Assembly: GCF_002994745.2 (NCBI RefSeq)
Contig: NC_037093.1
Coordinates: 67,413,510 to 67,477,509 of the forward strand
Length of the DNA stretch: 64,000 bases
DNA from: Rosa chinensis
Lineage: Eukaryota; Streptophyta; Magnoliopsida; Rosales; Rosaceae
Direction of reading: 5' to 3'
How positions within the stretch are numbered: position 1 is the first letter of the stretch; the number at the start of each line of letters is the position of its first letter. Shown in pieces: positions 36,047 to 46,629 of the stretch. The notes below the pieces were generated by a model, which saw nothing but the letters and a program-made list of their open reading frames with translations, made no database searches and was not told where the DNA came from. The translations under genes were made by a program, and so were the position numbers.

Positions 36047-36866
36047 ACCAAGTCACTGATCAGGTAACTGACCATGTAACTGGTCATGTAACTGATCAAG
36101 GTAAGTTACTTAAGTCAATTGCTGCATCTGGTTAAATATCAAGTTCACGCTTCCGCTGTGATTTTTAGCAGCAAATTGGGGAAAAAGCAAAAACAGGTTT
36201 TTCTGTGAAATTGATTTCGATTCATAGCATGATAATTGAATTTTGATTGTGCTCAAGAACACTAGTTGCATTCCCGGCGTGCGTTAGGTTAGAGTAGATG
36301 GTGACCGGATGAAATTTACAATTTCTTGATTGTTCTGTGGTTTCTTGGAATCGAAACAATTTTGATTGTGCTTGAATATGCATGATGAATTGATTGATGA
36401 TATGGTATTGTATCTGTGATTGTGTAAAAATTGCATGAAGAACAAAAATCTCCCAGATTTTGTTTACACATTATTAAAATTGACAGATACGAGAGCTTAA
36501 TTTTCTTACAAGGATGAATCTGGGTAGAATATAAAGTTAAAAGCTCATGGGTTTTGTGGTTTTCTGTTGGCATAAGTGATTATGATGCACAAAGCATTCT
36601 TCATTGATGTTGGCAGAAAACGATGATCAGGTAACTGACCAACTAGTCAGGTCACTGACCATGTAACTGGTCGGGTCACTGACCAAGTAACTGGTCAGGT
36701 CACTGACCATGTAACTGGCCAGGTCACTGACCATGTAACTGGCCAGGTCACTGACCATGTAACTGGCCAGGTCACTGACCATGTAACTGGCCAGGTCACT
36801 GACCATGTAACTGGCCAGGTCACTGACCAAGTAACTGGTCAGGTAACTAATCAAGTAACTGATCGA
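36047..36866 (+). repeat. 12/24-bp repeat clusters in the copia leader
   Basis: A short cluster at about 36047-36100 and a longer one at about 36622-36866, built from 12-bp units GTNACTGRYCAN. In the longer cluster the 24-bp pair GTCACTGACCATGTAACTGG is repeated about six times. The same 12-mer recurs in the polyprotein gene at 39570-39906. Units contain the palindrome GTCACTGAC and adjacent TGGTCA/TGACCA arms, so the RNA could fold into serial hairpins. Confidence 0.92.
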
Positions 36867-37280
36867 ATAACAAAACTGAAATTGTGTTTTGTGTTTTAAA
36901 ACTATGCTTCAGTTTTATCTTCCAAAGAAGTGGTCAAGTATGGTTTTAGAATACAAAACAGCAATATGCGTGCTTGATGAAAATAAATACGGATACTTAG
37001 AAATTTTTCTTCTGTCTAAAGATGTGGATAAATTTCTTTGGATAACTTGTTTTCATTGAACATGGTATATTGATAAAGAACTCCAGGATGTTATGCTTCT
37101 GCTCAAAAGTGTTGCTTAACATTATTTTTGGTTATGGACTGATATGAATGCAAGTATGGATTGTTTAGGTTTTCTGTATGTTCTTGTTTTGGTTGCTTAA
37201 AGCTAAATAAAACACAGAAAACTTAAAGTTATTTTCTTTACAAATTGAGAACTCACACGAATTTTTGTTTTGCTCCTTAG
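36101..37280 (+). other. Predicted intron in the copia leader
   Basis: A strong donor (CAAG then GTAAGT at 36101) and an acceptor with a pyrimidine-rich lead (TTTTGCTCCTTAG ending at 37280) would remove 1180 bases and place the ATG at 37292 eleven bases after the junction. The intron would carry most of the leader repeat array. Inference from splice-site quality only. Confidence 0.45.
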
Positions 37281-37291
37281 GTAACTCTTAC

Positions 37292-40200
37292 ATGAACTTG
37301 AACAGTGTCTTGATGCTAACTGGAACCAACTATAGAGCTTGGCTAGATTCTGTAGAGAACTATATGGGAATGCATGAGAACATAGACTATTGCTTCACTG
37401 AGGATAAACCTGAAGAGTTAACTGAAAAGAGCACTAAGAAGGAAACTGATCTTTACAAGAAGTGGCATAGATCCAATAGAATGGCTAAGAACCTCATTCG
37501 TACCTCTATGTCCAAGACTGTCAGAGGAAGTATAGAAGAACCTGAGCTAGCATCAGATTTTTTGGAACTCATAGGTGCTAAGTTTAAAGAAAGTGAAAAG
37601 GCAGAAGCTGCTAGGCTAACCAAGGAGTTTCATGATTTGAAGTACATGGGTTCAGGGGGAGTTAGAGAGCATATTATGAAGATGATCAATATAAATGGCA
37701 GACTCAGGGAGCTCTTGATGGGGGTTAGGGATGAGCAGGTAGTGCATTATGCACTACATTCCTTGCCTAACAGTTTTAGTCATCTTAGGACCAGTTACAA
37801 CTCTCAAAAGGGAAACTGGACTCTAGATGAACTTATATCCATCTGTGTGGATGAAGAATCTAGGATCAAGGAAGAAAAGGAACCTGCTACAACCATTAAC
37901 CTCATTGAGAAGCCTAAAAGGAAAAAGCCCCAAAATAAGCTCAAGCCTATCAAAGCCATAACTAAGAGTTCAACAGCTGCAGTGGCCAAGGAAAATAGGC
38001 CATTTAGGTTCAAGTGCTACTTTTGCAAAAGAGTAGGACACATGAAAAAGGACTGCACTGGCTATAAAAATTGGTTAGCCAAAAAGGGTAAGATTTTTTC
38101 TAATACAGTTTTTTCTTTAGAAATTAATCTTATAAATGTTGAACCACAGTCTTGGTGGATAGATTCAGGCTCACCTATTCATATTACTAATTCTTTGCAG
38201 GGATTCATAAGGAGGAGAATCCCAAAAAGTGATGAAGTGAACCTGTGTGTAGGCAATGGCATGAGAGTGGCAGTCAAGGCTATTGGAACCTTAAAGCTCG
38301 ATTTAGGATTAGGAAAATTGTTAGTTTTGGACAATGTTTTTTATGTACCTTCCATGAGAAGGAATTTGGTTTCGGTTTCTCTTTTAGTAAAATCTGGTTG
38401 TAGACTTGTTATGGATAGTAATGGAATTTTTATTTCTAAAAATTCTGTTCAAATTGGTTCTGGTGTTATTATGAATGATTATTTACAGTTAAATTGTTCA
38501 ATGGCTCAACAAGAAATTTTACTTGTTGAAAATAACACAAACAGTACTAACACTTTAACAGGTGTTAAAAGAACCAAACTAAATGAAAAGTCTGCATTTT
38601 TATGGCATAGAAGACTCGGCCATGTTTCAAAAGAGAGACTGAAAATTTTGGTGAAAAACAACATCCTAAATGAACTTGATTTTTCTGATCTAACAGACTG
38701 TGTTGAATGCTTTAAGGGAAAAATAACTAATACTAGAAAGAAGACTGCATATAGAAGCCAAAATTTATTAGAACTCATACACACTGATATATGTGGACCA
38801 TTTAGGCATCAAACTATCTGTGGGAATGTGTATTTTATCACATTCATTGATGACTTTTCTAGATACAGTTATATTTATCTACTTTCAGAAAAGGCACAAG
38901 CATTGAAAGCCTTTCAAATCTTTAAGTCTGAGGTAGAAAATCAACTAGAAAAGAAAATCAAAACAGTGAGGTCAGATAGAGGGGGAGAGTTCTATGGAAA
39001 GTACACTGAATCCGGCCAACAAAAGGGTCCATTTGCCTTGTTTTTGCAAGACAATGGAATTAAAGCTCAATACACAACACCCTATAATCCACAACAGAAT
39101 GGTGTTGCAGAGAGAAAGAATAGGACTCTTTTGAACATGGTTAGATGCATGATGTGTACGACTGGTTTGCCTAAATTTCTGTGGGGTGAGGCTTTAAAAA
39201 CTGCAAATTATATTTGCAACAGGACACCTAGCAAAGTCATAGAAAATACTGCTTTTGAGCTTTGGTGTGGCAGGAAACCTAGTCTTCATCACTGTCATGT
39301 TTGGGGATGTCATGCAGAAGCTAGGATTTATAATCCAAGCTTGAATAAACTTGACCCCAAAACTGTTAGTTGCTATTTTATAGGTTATCCAGATAAATCT
39401 AAAGGCTATAAATTATATTCTGCTCATCATTCACCTAGAATTTTTGAAACACATCAAGTAAAGTTTCTAAGTGAAAAAGTTCACAATACAAACCTTGAGG
39501 ATTTAACCTCAGATTTTGAGGAAATTGTGTCAGATGAGAATATAAGTGTAGCATTGCCTTTAGAACAAGATGTAACTGATCATGTCACTGGTCACGTAAC
39601 TGACCATGTCACTGACCAAGTAACTGTACCTGGTCGAGTAACTGGCCAAGTAACTGACCATGTCACTGACCAAGTCACTGACCAAGTCACTGACCATGTC
39701 ACTGACCATGTAACTACCCAAGTAACTGTACCTGGTCAAGTCACTGCCCATGTCACTGACCATGTAACTACCCAAGTAACTGTGCCTGGTCAAGTCACTG
39801 CCCATGTCACTGACCATGTCACTGCCCATGTCACTGACCATGTCACTGACCATGTCACTGCCCATGTCACTGACCAAGTAACTGACCACGTAACTGGTCA
39901 AGTAACTGAACCTCAAAATCATCCAGTGGCTCAACCTAGAAGATCACAGAGAGCAAGAAAACCAACTTATGGGGGGGAAGAGAGTGACTACATTGTTTAT
40001 CTACAAGAAGCAGAAATTGAAATGGACTGTGCAGAGGACAATGATCCAACTACATTTAATCAGGCCATTGAAAGTAATGAATCTCATCAATGGCAGCAAG
40101 CAATGGAAGCAGAAATTAATTCCATGAGTCAAAATGCAGTTTGGGAATTAGTTGAACCTGACCCCAACCAGAAGCCTATAGGTTGTAAATGGGTTTTCAA

Positions 40201-41626
40201 AACCAAAAGAGATGCAAATGGCAATGTAGAGAGACATAAAGCAAGATTAGTTGCCAAGGGTTTTACACAGAAGGAGGGCATTGATTTTACTGAGACTTTT
40301 TCTCCAGTTTCTACAAAAGACTCGTTTAGGATAATCATGGCTTTAGTGGCTCATTTTGATATGGAGCTGCACCAGATGGATGTTAAAACAGCTTTCTTGA
40401 ATGGTGAACTAGATGAAGTGATTTATATGAGGCAACCAGAAGGGTTTGTGCGAGCTGGAAGTGAAAACTTAGTGTGTAAGTTAAGAAAATCAATTTATGG
40501 CCTAAAACAAGCTTCTAGACAGTGGTACAAGAAATTTGATTCTGTGATTTCTACTTTTGGATTTACAGAAAATCTTGTTGATGAGTGTGTTTATTTGAAG
40601 ACTGTTGGGAACAATTTTATTTTTCTGGTACTCTATGTGGATGATATACTTTTGGCTAGCAGTAACATTAAATTGCTTAAAGATACCAAGAGTTTTCTAT
40701 CAAGGAATTTCGACATGAAAGACTTAGGAGAAGCATCCTATGTACTAGGTATTGAGATTAAAAGAGATAGGGCACAGAGACTACTTGGTTTGTCTCAACA
40801 GAATTATGTTACCAAAATTTTAAAGAGATTTGGTATGGAGAAGTGTGCAGCTGGAGAAGTTCCCATGTCCAAAGGAGATAAGTTAACCAAGAAGCAAAGT
40901 CCCAATAGTGATGTTGAGAAAGAAAATATGGAGTCAAAGCCTTATGCCAGACTTGTAGGAAGTCTCATGTATGCACAAGTCTGCACTAGGCCAGACTTGT
41001 CTTTTGCAGTAGGGATTTTGTCAAGATTCCAATCCAATCCAGGCCATGAACATTGGGTAGCTGGGAAGAAAGTGTTGAGATACCTGCAGAGAACTAAAAG
41101 TCACATGCTAGTTTATAGGCAAGTGGAGGATCTGAAACTCATTGGATTCTCAGACTCGGATTTTGCAGGGAATTATCCAGACTCCAAGAAGTCCACTTGT
41201 GGATATGTGTTCTTGCTTGCAGGAGGTGCTATTGCTTGGAAAACCATGAAACAAACACTTGTTTCAACTTCTACTATGCAAGCTGAATTTATTGCAGTAT
41301 ATGAAACTGTGTGTGAAGGACTTTGGATTAGGAATTTTCTCATGCAGACCAAAGTATTGAGTCACATTGTGGCTGGAACACTTGTAATTTATTGTGACAA
41401 TGAGGCTGCAGTTTTCTTTAGCAAGAACAGTAAAAGGTCAAATAATTCCAAGCATATTGATCTAAAGTATTACAGTGTTAGAGAAAGAGTAAAGCATGGT
41501 GAAATAGCTGTTTTGAGTATTGACACAAATTCACAGCTAGCAGATCCTTTCACTAAGGCATTGTCAGTAGCAGCATTCCAGAAACATACAGCAAGCATTG
41601 GAATTTTAGCTAATTTAGATGCTTAG
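37292..41626 (+). CDS. Copia gag-pol polyprotein
   Basis: An intact frame of 1444 residues from the first ATG (MNLNSVLMLTGTNYRAW); the frame is open a little further upstream without an ATG. Domains by approximate residue: UBN2-type gag 10-190; CCHC knuckle CYFCKRVGHMKKDC at 241-255; aspartic protease with DSG in WWIDSGSP near 290; pre-integrase LWHRRLGHVSKERL near 436-450; integrase core with HTDICGPF near 496, SDRGGEF near 560 and GVAERKNR near 605; a V-T-D-H/Q repeat block at 760-871; reverse transcriptase with YVDDILLA near 1115; RNase H with FSDSDFAG near 1287 and YCDNEAA near 1367. The named catalytic motifs are present. The repeat block is unusual: each 12-bp DNA unit encodes four residues. 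Confidence 0.97.
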   Translation: MNLNSVLMLTGTNYRAWLDSVENYMGMHENIDYCFTEDKPEELTEKSTKKETDLYKKWHRSNRMAKNLIRTSMSKTVRGSIEEPELASDFLELIGAKFKESEKAEAARLTKEFHDLKYMGSGGVREHIMKMININGRLRELLMGVRDEQVVHYALHSLPNSFSHLRTSYNSQKGNWTLDELISICVDEESRIKEEKEPATTINLIEKPKRKKPQNKLKPIKAITKSSTAAVAKENRPFRFKCYFCKRVGHMKKDCTGYKNWLAKKGKIFSNTVFSLEINLINVEPQSWWIDSGSPIHITNSLQGFIRRRIPKSDEVNLCVGNGMRVAVKAIGTLKLDLGLGKLLVLDNVFYVPSMRRNLVSVSLLVKSGCRLVMDSNGIFISKNSVQIGSGVIMNDYLQLNCSMAQQEILLVENNTNSTNTLTGVKRTKLNEKSAFLWHRRLGHVSKERLKILVKNNILNELDFSDLTDCVECFKGKITNTRKKTAYRSQNLLELIHTDICGPFRHQTICGNVYFITFIDDFSRYSYIYLLSEKAQALKAFQIFKSEVENQLEKKIKTVRSDRGGEFYGKYTESGQQKGPFALFLQDNGIKAQYTTPYNPQQNGVAERKNRTLLNMVRCMMCTTGLPKFLWGEALKTANYICNRTPSKVIENTAFELWCGRKPSLHHCHVWGCHAEARIYNPSLNKLDPKTVSCYFIGYPDKSKGYKLYSAHHSPRIFETHQVKFLSEKVHNTNLEDLTSDFEEIVSDENISVALPLEQDVTDHVTGHVTDHVTDQVTVPGRVTGQVTDHVTDQVTDQVTDHVTDHVTTQVTVPGQVTAHVTDHVTTQVTVPGQVTAHVTDHVTAHVTDHVTDHVTAHVTDQVTDHVTGQVTEPQNHPVAQPRRSQRARKPTYGGEESDYIVYLQEAEIEMDCAEDNDPTTFNQAIESNESHQWQQAMEAEINSMSQNAVWELVEPDPNQKPIGCKWVFKTKRDANGNVERHKARLVAKGFTQKEGIDFTETFSPVSTKDSFRIIMALVAHFDMELHQMDVKTAFLNGELDEVIYMRQPEGFVRAGSENLVCKLRKSIYGLKQASRQWYKKFDSVISTFGFTENLVDECVYLKTVGNNFIFLVLYVDDILLASSNIKLLKDTKSFLSRNFDMKDLGEASYVLGIEIKRDRAQRLLGLSQQNYVTKILKRFGMEKCAAGEVPMSKGDKLTKKQSPNSDVEKENMESKPYARLVGSLMYAQVCTRPDLSFAVGILSRFQSNPGHEHWVAGKKVLRYLQRTKSHMLVYRQVEDLKLIGFSDSDFAGNYPDSKKSTCGYVFLLAGGAIAWKTMKQTLVSTSTMQAEFIAVYETVCEGLWIRNFLMQTKVLSHIVAGTLVIYCDNEAAVFFSKNSKRSNNSKHIDLKYYSVRERVKHGEIAVLSIDTNSQLADPFTKALSVAAFQKHTASIGILANLDA
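39570..39906 (+). repeat. In-frame 12-bp repeat block in the copia polyprotein gene
   Basis: About 28 units of GTNACTGACCAW-type 12-mers encoding V-T-D-H, V-T-D-Q and variants (VTAH, VTGQ, VTVPGQ), roughly 112 residues between the integrase and reverse transcriptase regions. The unit length keeps the frame. The same unit forms the leader array at 36047-36866. Confidence 0.93.
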
Positions 41627-42228
41627 GTTCAGTAGAGAGTTAGTCCAGTTGGAGCATTTAAAATTCTAAGGTTTTTTGAGTTCTTGTGTTTTAGTTGTGA
41701 TCTTTTATTTTGTTTATCACAACTTGTTTGTAATGACAGATTTTATTATTAATAAATTTTGAGGTATTTTCAGATTTTGGTTATTACTGCAGTTTTTGTT
41801 GAATGTTCTGAAAATTATCGATTTTGTGTTTAAAGTTATACTTGCTATCAGATGGCTTAAATCATGTGAAGCATGATGTTAAGGTTCAAGCAATATCTTT
41901 AAGCCATCAGTGTTCAGTAAATTTGCTTGAGTTTTTGGTTTTAGAAACATAAAGTAGGACCTAATATATGTTTACTTGTTGATACACATTAACATATATT
42001 GTATCACTTCTGGTTTGACATATGTGGATTGCAGGAGCTTGTGTTTGTGGTTTTGAAACTCTGCATTTTTGTTAAAATGTATACTGTTTCTTGCTCTGCA
42101 TAAGTAACTGTGATCTGACCATGTTGGAATGGATTTTCGATTTAAGTTTGTTATCTGGCGCGCACTTCAGTAAGTTAAGTAGGTTTTGATGTTCTCTGGT
42201 GCAAATCATCGAGCATGATATGTGTGAG

Positions 42229-42242
42229 TCCAAGGGGGAGAT
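42229..42242 (+). promoter_or_regulatory. Copia polypurine tract
   Basis: Purine-rich stretch containing AAGGGGGAGAT directly before the 3' LTR, the second-strand primer site. Confidence 0.88.
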
Positions 42243-42718
42243 TGTAAGATCAAATATGGACATAACACATATCATCATAAAGTAATTGATGATTAGCTTA
42301 ATATCAATCCTAGTTTAACATGGATACAAACAGTAAATCAATACTAGTGACTTAATGAATAGTGTATCAATTCATTAAGGATAGTAATCTATTGCTTAGT
42401 CTACAAGGAAGGCTACAAGTTGTGATACATTAAGAATCTAACTAGGAAACCTAAACCGATATGGATAGCTTTAATGGGAAGCTTCTTGAGGTTTAAGTCA
42501 CCTATATATACAGATGAATTGGTCCCTGATTACTACCGACGTTTTGCATATTGTTCTGTCCATTGAGAAGCAAGTTGGTAAGTAACAGAAGGCTATATTC
42601 AGTGTTCGTGTTTGCAGTTGCATAAGATGGAATCCATGCCAGTAATTGCTGAAGGTAAGCCTTAATCCCTTTTATGATTGTGTGCATATGTTGTGAGCAT
42701 GTATATGGTCATTTTACA
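42243..42718 (+). repeat. Copia 3' LTR
   Basis: 476 bp, identical to 35463-35938 in a line-by-line reading. Confidence 0.95.
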
Positions 42719-42723
42719 CATAT

Positions 42724-43756
42724 ACCCACCCGCAGCTAGTGCAGTTTTACATTGATTACAATAAATTGCATCAAGGTATGTACGTACTGCATATATAATT
42801 ACGGGCAACGGCTCCGGTACAAATTACAGATTTACATTCATATCGATCGGGATTCATTGATGATTTTGAGTAAGCTTGGTACGTATGAGAATACAGACGA
42901 TCTAGCTAGGGCTACTCCATGCTTGATGCATCCTTTTCTATCCGAAGGTAGCAGCTCAATTATTCTCTGTACCCCATCGCCACACTCTATACAACATAGT
43001 AACTGTTGGTCTCTTCCCTACGTTATAGTCAAATGAGTACAGGTTTTTTTTTTTTTTGGTAAAGTAATAAGTTCATTAATTAGAACGTTAAACTTTGCCT
43101 CATTAAATAAGAACCTTGGCCGAAAAATTTTGACCAACAATCCAAAGAAATTATATATATGTCCGACACAAGAACACTGCTCCACAATGTAAATTTTGGA
43201 AATCAAAGAATGAAGCCACGATGGAGGTCCTTCCGACGTGCTCAAATGAGGAGAGTTTTGTATTCATTAATCCCTTTTACATCTATTGTCTAAAATTAGT
43301 TTTCTGTTGATTTTTTAACTTATGAAATGAGTGTTTCTAGTAGTATCTTCAAATGTTTTCAATTAACCTCTCCATTTTTTTATTAATGAAATGGCGTGAT
43401 TATGTTTATGTGAAATGACGGTTACGGATAACGAATTAATAATAAGAAATTATTTTACATAAATCCTCCCAAACTAAATTTGACATAAACCCTAAATATG
43501 CTCTAACAATGGGAGGCCAGACCAAAATTCACAGTTGCAAATAGCAAAAGAATCGATCATTCGATTGTAGCAATTGAGTAAAAGCATCAATTGCCTTAAA
43601 ACAATCAAATGAGAGAATTTTTCATTTTTTTTGAGAATGGAGAGAATTTTTCATTTGTTTGCATTATGAATGGCAGGAACGGCTGCATTCTAATTTATGT
43701 ATTATTCTTCTTTCCTTCCTTCCTTTCGTCTATGTGTAACATTTGTAGTCATTGGA
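42724..43756. other. Intergenic with a possible retroposed fragment
   Basis: No gene. A poly-T run at about 43046-43057 followed by AAGTTCATTAATTAG-type sequence looks like the A-tail of a minus-strand retroposed copy reaching to about 43260; family unknown. Confidence 0.4.
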
Positions 43757-43761
43757 GAAAA

Positions 43762-43942
43762 TGTTAAACAGTGACAAGCGTAGCCTGTGGCCTACCATTG
43801 TACCGATATTATCTCAACTTAACCACCCGATAGGTGTTGAGTTTTAATCACAAAAGGCCTCGGTACAATTGGATAAGAGCCACCCACTTATAAGTTATAT
43901 TTTATTATCACTTTTCCAATGTGAGATATTTCCTCTCCAACA
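43762..43942 (-). repeat. TRIM LTR (3' LTR in element orientation)
   Basis: 181 bp, similar to 44184-44365 with scattered substitutions. Confidence 0.9.
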
Positions 43943-44183
43943 CGCCCCCTCACGTGCAACCTAACTCTAGGTCTGCACATGAAATTAATTAACAATCTAA
44001 TTCCCACATTGGAAATTGGGACACAAGTCTCATTTCAGAGACTTGGCCAATATAGCAATCTAAGACCCACATTGGACACTTGGTAACAATCCAATCGGAA
44101 TATTCCGATGGCAATATAAGGAACCCAAATTCAGGCTTATGACAATTGGAGACGCAATTGGAGAGAGACCTGCTCTGATACCA

Positions 44184-44365
44184 TGTTAAACAACGACAAG
44201 CGTGGCCTGTGGCCCACCATTGTACCGATATTGTCCCAACTTAACCACCCGATAGGTGTTGGGTTTTAATCACAAAAGGCCTCGGTACAATTGGGTAAAA
44301 GTCACCCACTTATAAGTTATATTTTATTTGTCACTTTTCCAATGTGGGATATTTTCTCTCCAACA
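44184..44365 (-). repeat. TRIM LTR (5' LTR in element orientation)
   Basis: 182 bp, adjacent to the PBS at about 44172-44183. Confidence 0.9.
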
Positions 44366-44370
44366 GAAAA

Positions 44371-44954
44371 CAATGCAAACACCAAAAGCAAATACCAAAC
44401 AAGCCATTATATGTCTATTATTGCCTCTTAGGCGAGAGGTGGATGCCTGTTTAAGTCATGATAGAATGGAGGTTTCAGTAATTCATTTATTTTCATCTTG
44501 ATGAAAAATATCATTGTTATGATCTGAACAACAAAAAAAAAATTATGAACAAAGTCCAAAGTAATCTCAGTCTTTTATAGATATAAATATATGATTAAGG
44601 GCATTTTTTTTTTTTAGAATAGAAGAAATTCATTAATCCAAGAAATTATAATAACGGGGATGACTCTGTAAAAGCCAAATTACTCCACTAAAGAAGATGA
44701 ACTACTCATATCCCAAATATAGAACCAGCGGTTAGAGAAACCATGAGCCGATAGAGGCCAAACTCTAACCATCAACCTTTTCCAGGAGTCTCGACACATC
44801 CTTATAGCCAACCTCAAGAAGAAACAATCCCCTTCCGACACCATATACCAAAACCGCCAGTATACGTGTAGGGGCATCTCCCCATTACATTGACAACAAT
44901 AAAACATCGAAATTAAAACAAATAGTCCCTAGAATTGACACCATATATAACAAT
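44371..44954. other. Intergenic with a possible minus-strand retroposed fragment
   Basis: A poly-T run at about 44607-44617 followed by AGAAATTCATTAATCC, and a minus-strand frame at 44680-44907 of 75 residues rich in Cys and Trp. This resembles the 3' end of a LINE-type copy, but I recognise no domain. Confidence 0.35.
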
Positions 44955-45163
44955 GACTCAAATTTGCTCACCACTAATATTTTGGTAGTGATACTACCAC
45001 TCAATACAAAACTGTCACGTGTTATAAAACATAATTATAGTTTATCATGATGTTTTATTAAAAAATTATATTTTAAGTATTCAATTAATTATATATGACG
45101 TGACAAGTTTTAATAGGATGCTAATATCACCACAAAATAGAAGTGGTGAGCAAATTTGAATCC
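44955..45163. mobile_element. Short MITE
   Basis: Inverted ends carry CAAATTTGCTCACCACT at the left and its inverse at the right, followed on both sides by a TATTTTG-type arm. Flanking duplications were not clear, so the superfamily is open. Confidence 0.55.
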
Positions 45164-46271
45164 ATGACACAACCACAAAACCAAGACACCAAACCCTCGC
45201 TCAATCGAGGAAGGACTTATTAGACCTAACCAAAAATCAAAAAATAAAACCTAACAAAACGATAAAATAGACTGCAACTATCAACTTTCCTCATCTACGA
45301 TGCCAGATCCAGCAACTTGGATTCAGCCGCAATAGAGTTAGGGTGCACAGCTCCGGTAAGCTTGACTTCAATAATGACACACCGACCCTGTGGAAAGATC
45401 TTGAAATCAATGACCAACAATCTGAGTATATACCCGCAGGACATCAATTTCAGATCACCCAAAGTTTCCCCCAAATCCATAAACTCACCAGCCACTTTAT
45501 CAATCCCCTCCAAAACTGATGTAATCTTCAAAAGATCAACCAAGTGACCCATCAAACGCAGCCAAACCAATCCCACCAAACTTATTTTAAAAAGTAATTT
45601 AAAAAGTAAAAAGACGTGTATATATATTGGAGGTTGAAAAAGAATAATTCAAGATTTCAAAAGAAAATTTCTCATGGAATTCACGCTTCCTTCTTAAAAT
45701 ACTAGTGCTTCCTTTGTTATTTCGGATTTAACTTTCATAAATGATTAAATTCCAAGTCCATTTTTCTCAATAGTCAAAAGATATAATAACATTTTATTTT
45801 ATGTTTTTTTGTGAAATGCAGGAGACATAATCTTCTATCGTATCATATCGGAAATCACAAGAAAATGGAGAGAGAAATGGGTTACTGTGAACTTGACGTG
45901 TCAGTCGGGGCGTGGCGGTAAAAGTACCACGTGGACGGCAGGCATGGCTCCCCAGACCCCATCCCTAGCCTAATAGAATAGGGCTTAGTCACAACTTGAC
46001 CGCGGCAAAACACAAGTGGTGTGTGTGAGTCGTTGCCTACGCGAATACGACGGTGTTTAAAGAGTCGTTGCTGGGGCTTAGACCAAGTTCGCCTCCTCTT
46101 TGCCGACAGACAAGTGCCGGGCCCCACCCCGATGCCTTTGTCCCATTCTGCGTCACCTTTCTATCGTTCATCTTTATCCCCGGGCTTTTAACCCCCACCC
46201 ACTAAAAGGGCCCACCAAAACGTTGATATTTCTGGGGGAGTAGCCCTTCTATGCGCTCAACCTCATGCACC
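45164..46271. other. Intergenic, mixed composition
   Basis: A minus-strand frame at 45295-45579 (94 residues with a KLTGAVHPNS segment) is uninterrupted but unrecognised. 45880-46240 is GC-richer with G-box-like CACGTG/CACGTGG, and may be a fragment of a promoter or repeat. Confidence 0.35.
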
Positions 46272-46629
46272 TAAAGTATGCGGTGTTCTCTCAGAGCGTG
46301 GAGGACCGATCTGAGATTAGGCGCATTATCGATGATTATAAGTCATATTTGGCATCTCTACACTCAATTCAGATTAGTCATGTCCTCCGTGAAGCAAATA
46401 GTGTAGCTCACAGGTTAGCTCACCTTGCTAAGTTAAATTATCTTAATGATGTTTGGTTAGAGGAGGCTCATGTTATTATTCAGGATGTACTCTATGAGGA
46501 CTCATGTAACTGTCATCGAGGTCAAGGCCCTATGTCCCCCTCGATGCATGATTCTAATTTTAATATAATAAGTCAGGCGTGGGGATGAGCCTCCCAGCTT
46601 GGCTGGGTTCCAAACCCCTTCGAAAAAAA
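46272..46629 (+). pseudogene. LINE 3' fragment: end of RNase H domain
   Basis: The frame around 46290-46540 reads DRSEIRRIIDDYKSYL, then ISHVLREANSVAHRLAHLAK, the conserved C-terminal block of plant LINE RNase H. A short 3' UTR and an A-run (CGAAAAAAAAA, ending about 46629) follow. All upstream LINE parts are missing. Confidence 0.8.

Larger units (their letters stand above)
35463..42718 (+). mobile_element. Complete Ty1/copia LTR retrotransposon, apparently intact
   Basis: Two 476-bp LTRs (35463-35938 and 42243-42718) look identical base for base. They start TGTAAGATC and end TTTTACA, and the target duplication is CATAT at 35458-35462 and 42719-42723. The PBS TGGTATCAGAGC (tRNA-iMet type) is at 35941-35952 and the polypurine tract AAGGGGGAGAT is just before the 3' LTR. 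One uninterrupted gag-pol frame occupies 37292-41626. The domain order, integrase before reverse transcriptase, shows copia. Identical LTRs mean very recent insertion. Confidence 0.97.
43762..44365 (-). mobile_element. TRIM (terminal-repeat retrotransposon in miniature)
   Basis: Direct repeats 43762-43942 and 44184-44365 (181 and 182 bp), each starting TGTTAAACA and ending TCTCCAACA, with the target duplication GAAAA at 43757-43761 and 44366-44370. Orientation is minus: the inverse of the PBS (GCTCTGATACCA) lies just left of the right repeat, and a G-rich polypurine tract (GTGAGGGGGCG on minus) lies just right of the left repeat. The interior is about 240 bp and has no coding capacity. Confidence 0.93.

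Noticed and set aside
39560..39934. 124-residue minus-strand ORF across the copia repeat block, and a similar one at 36627-36854
   Set aside because: It is the antisense translation of the 12-bp array; the unit length keeps any frame open. The sense frame holds the real polyprotein.
44172..44365. Cassandra-type TRIM
   Set aside because: The LTR shows no 5S rRNA-like promoter block, so only a generic TRIM call is made.
45295..45579. 94-residue minus-strand ORF
   Set aside because: It is open and protein-like in composition, but I recognise no family and see no start, splice or promoter context. Mentioned only as part of the intergenic stretch.
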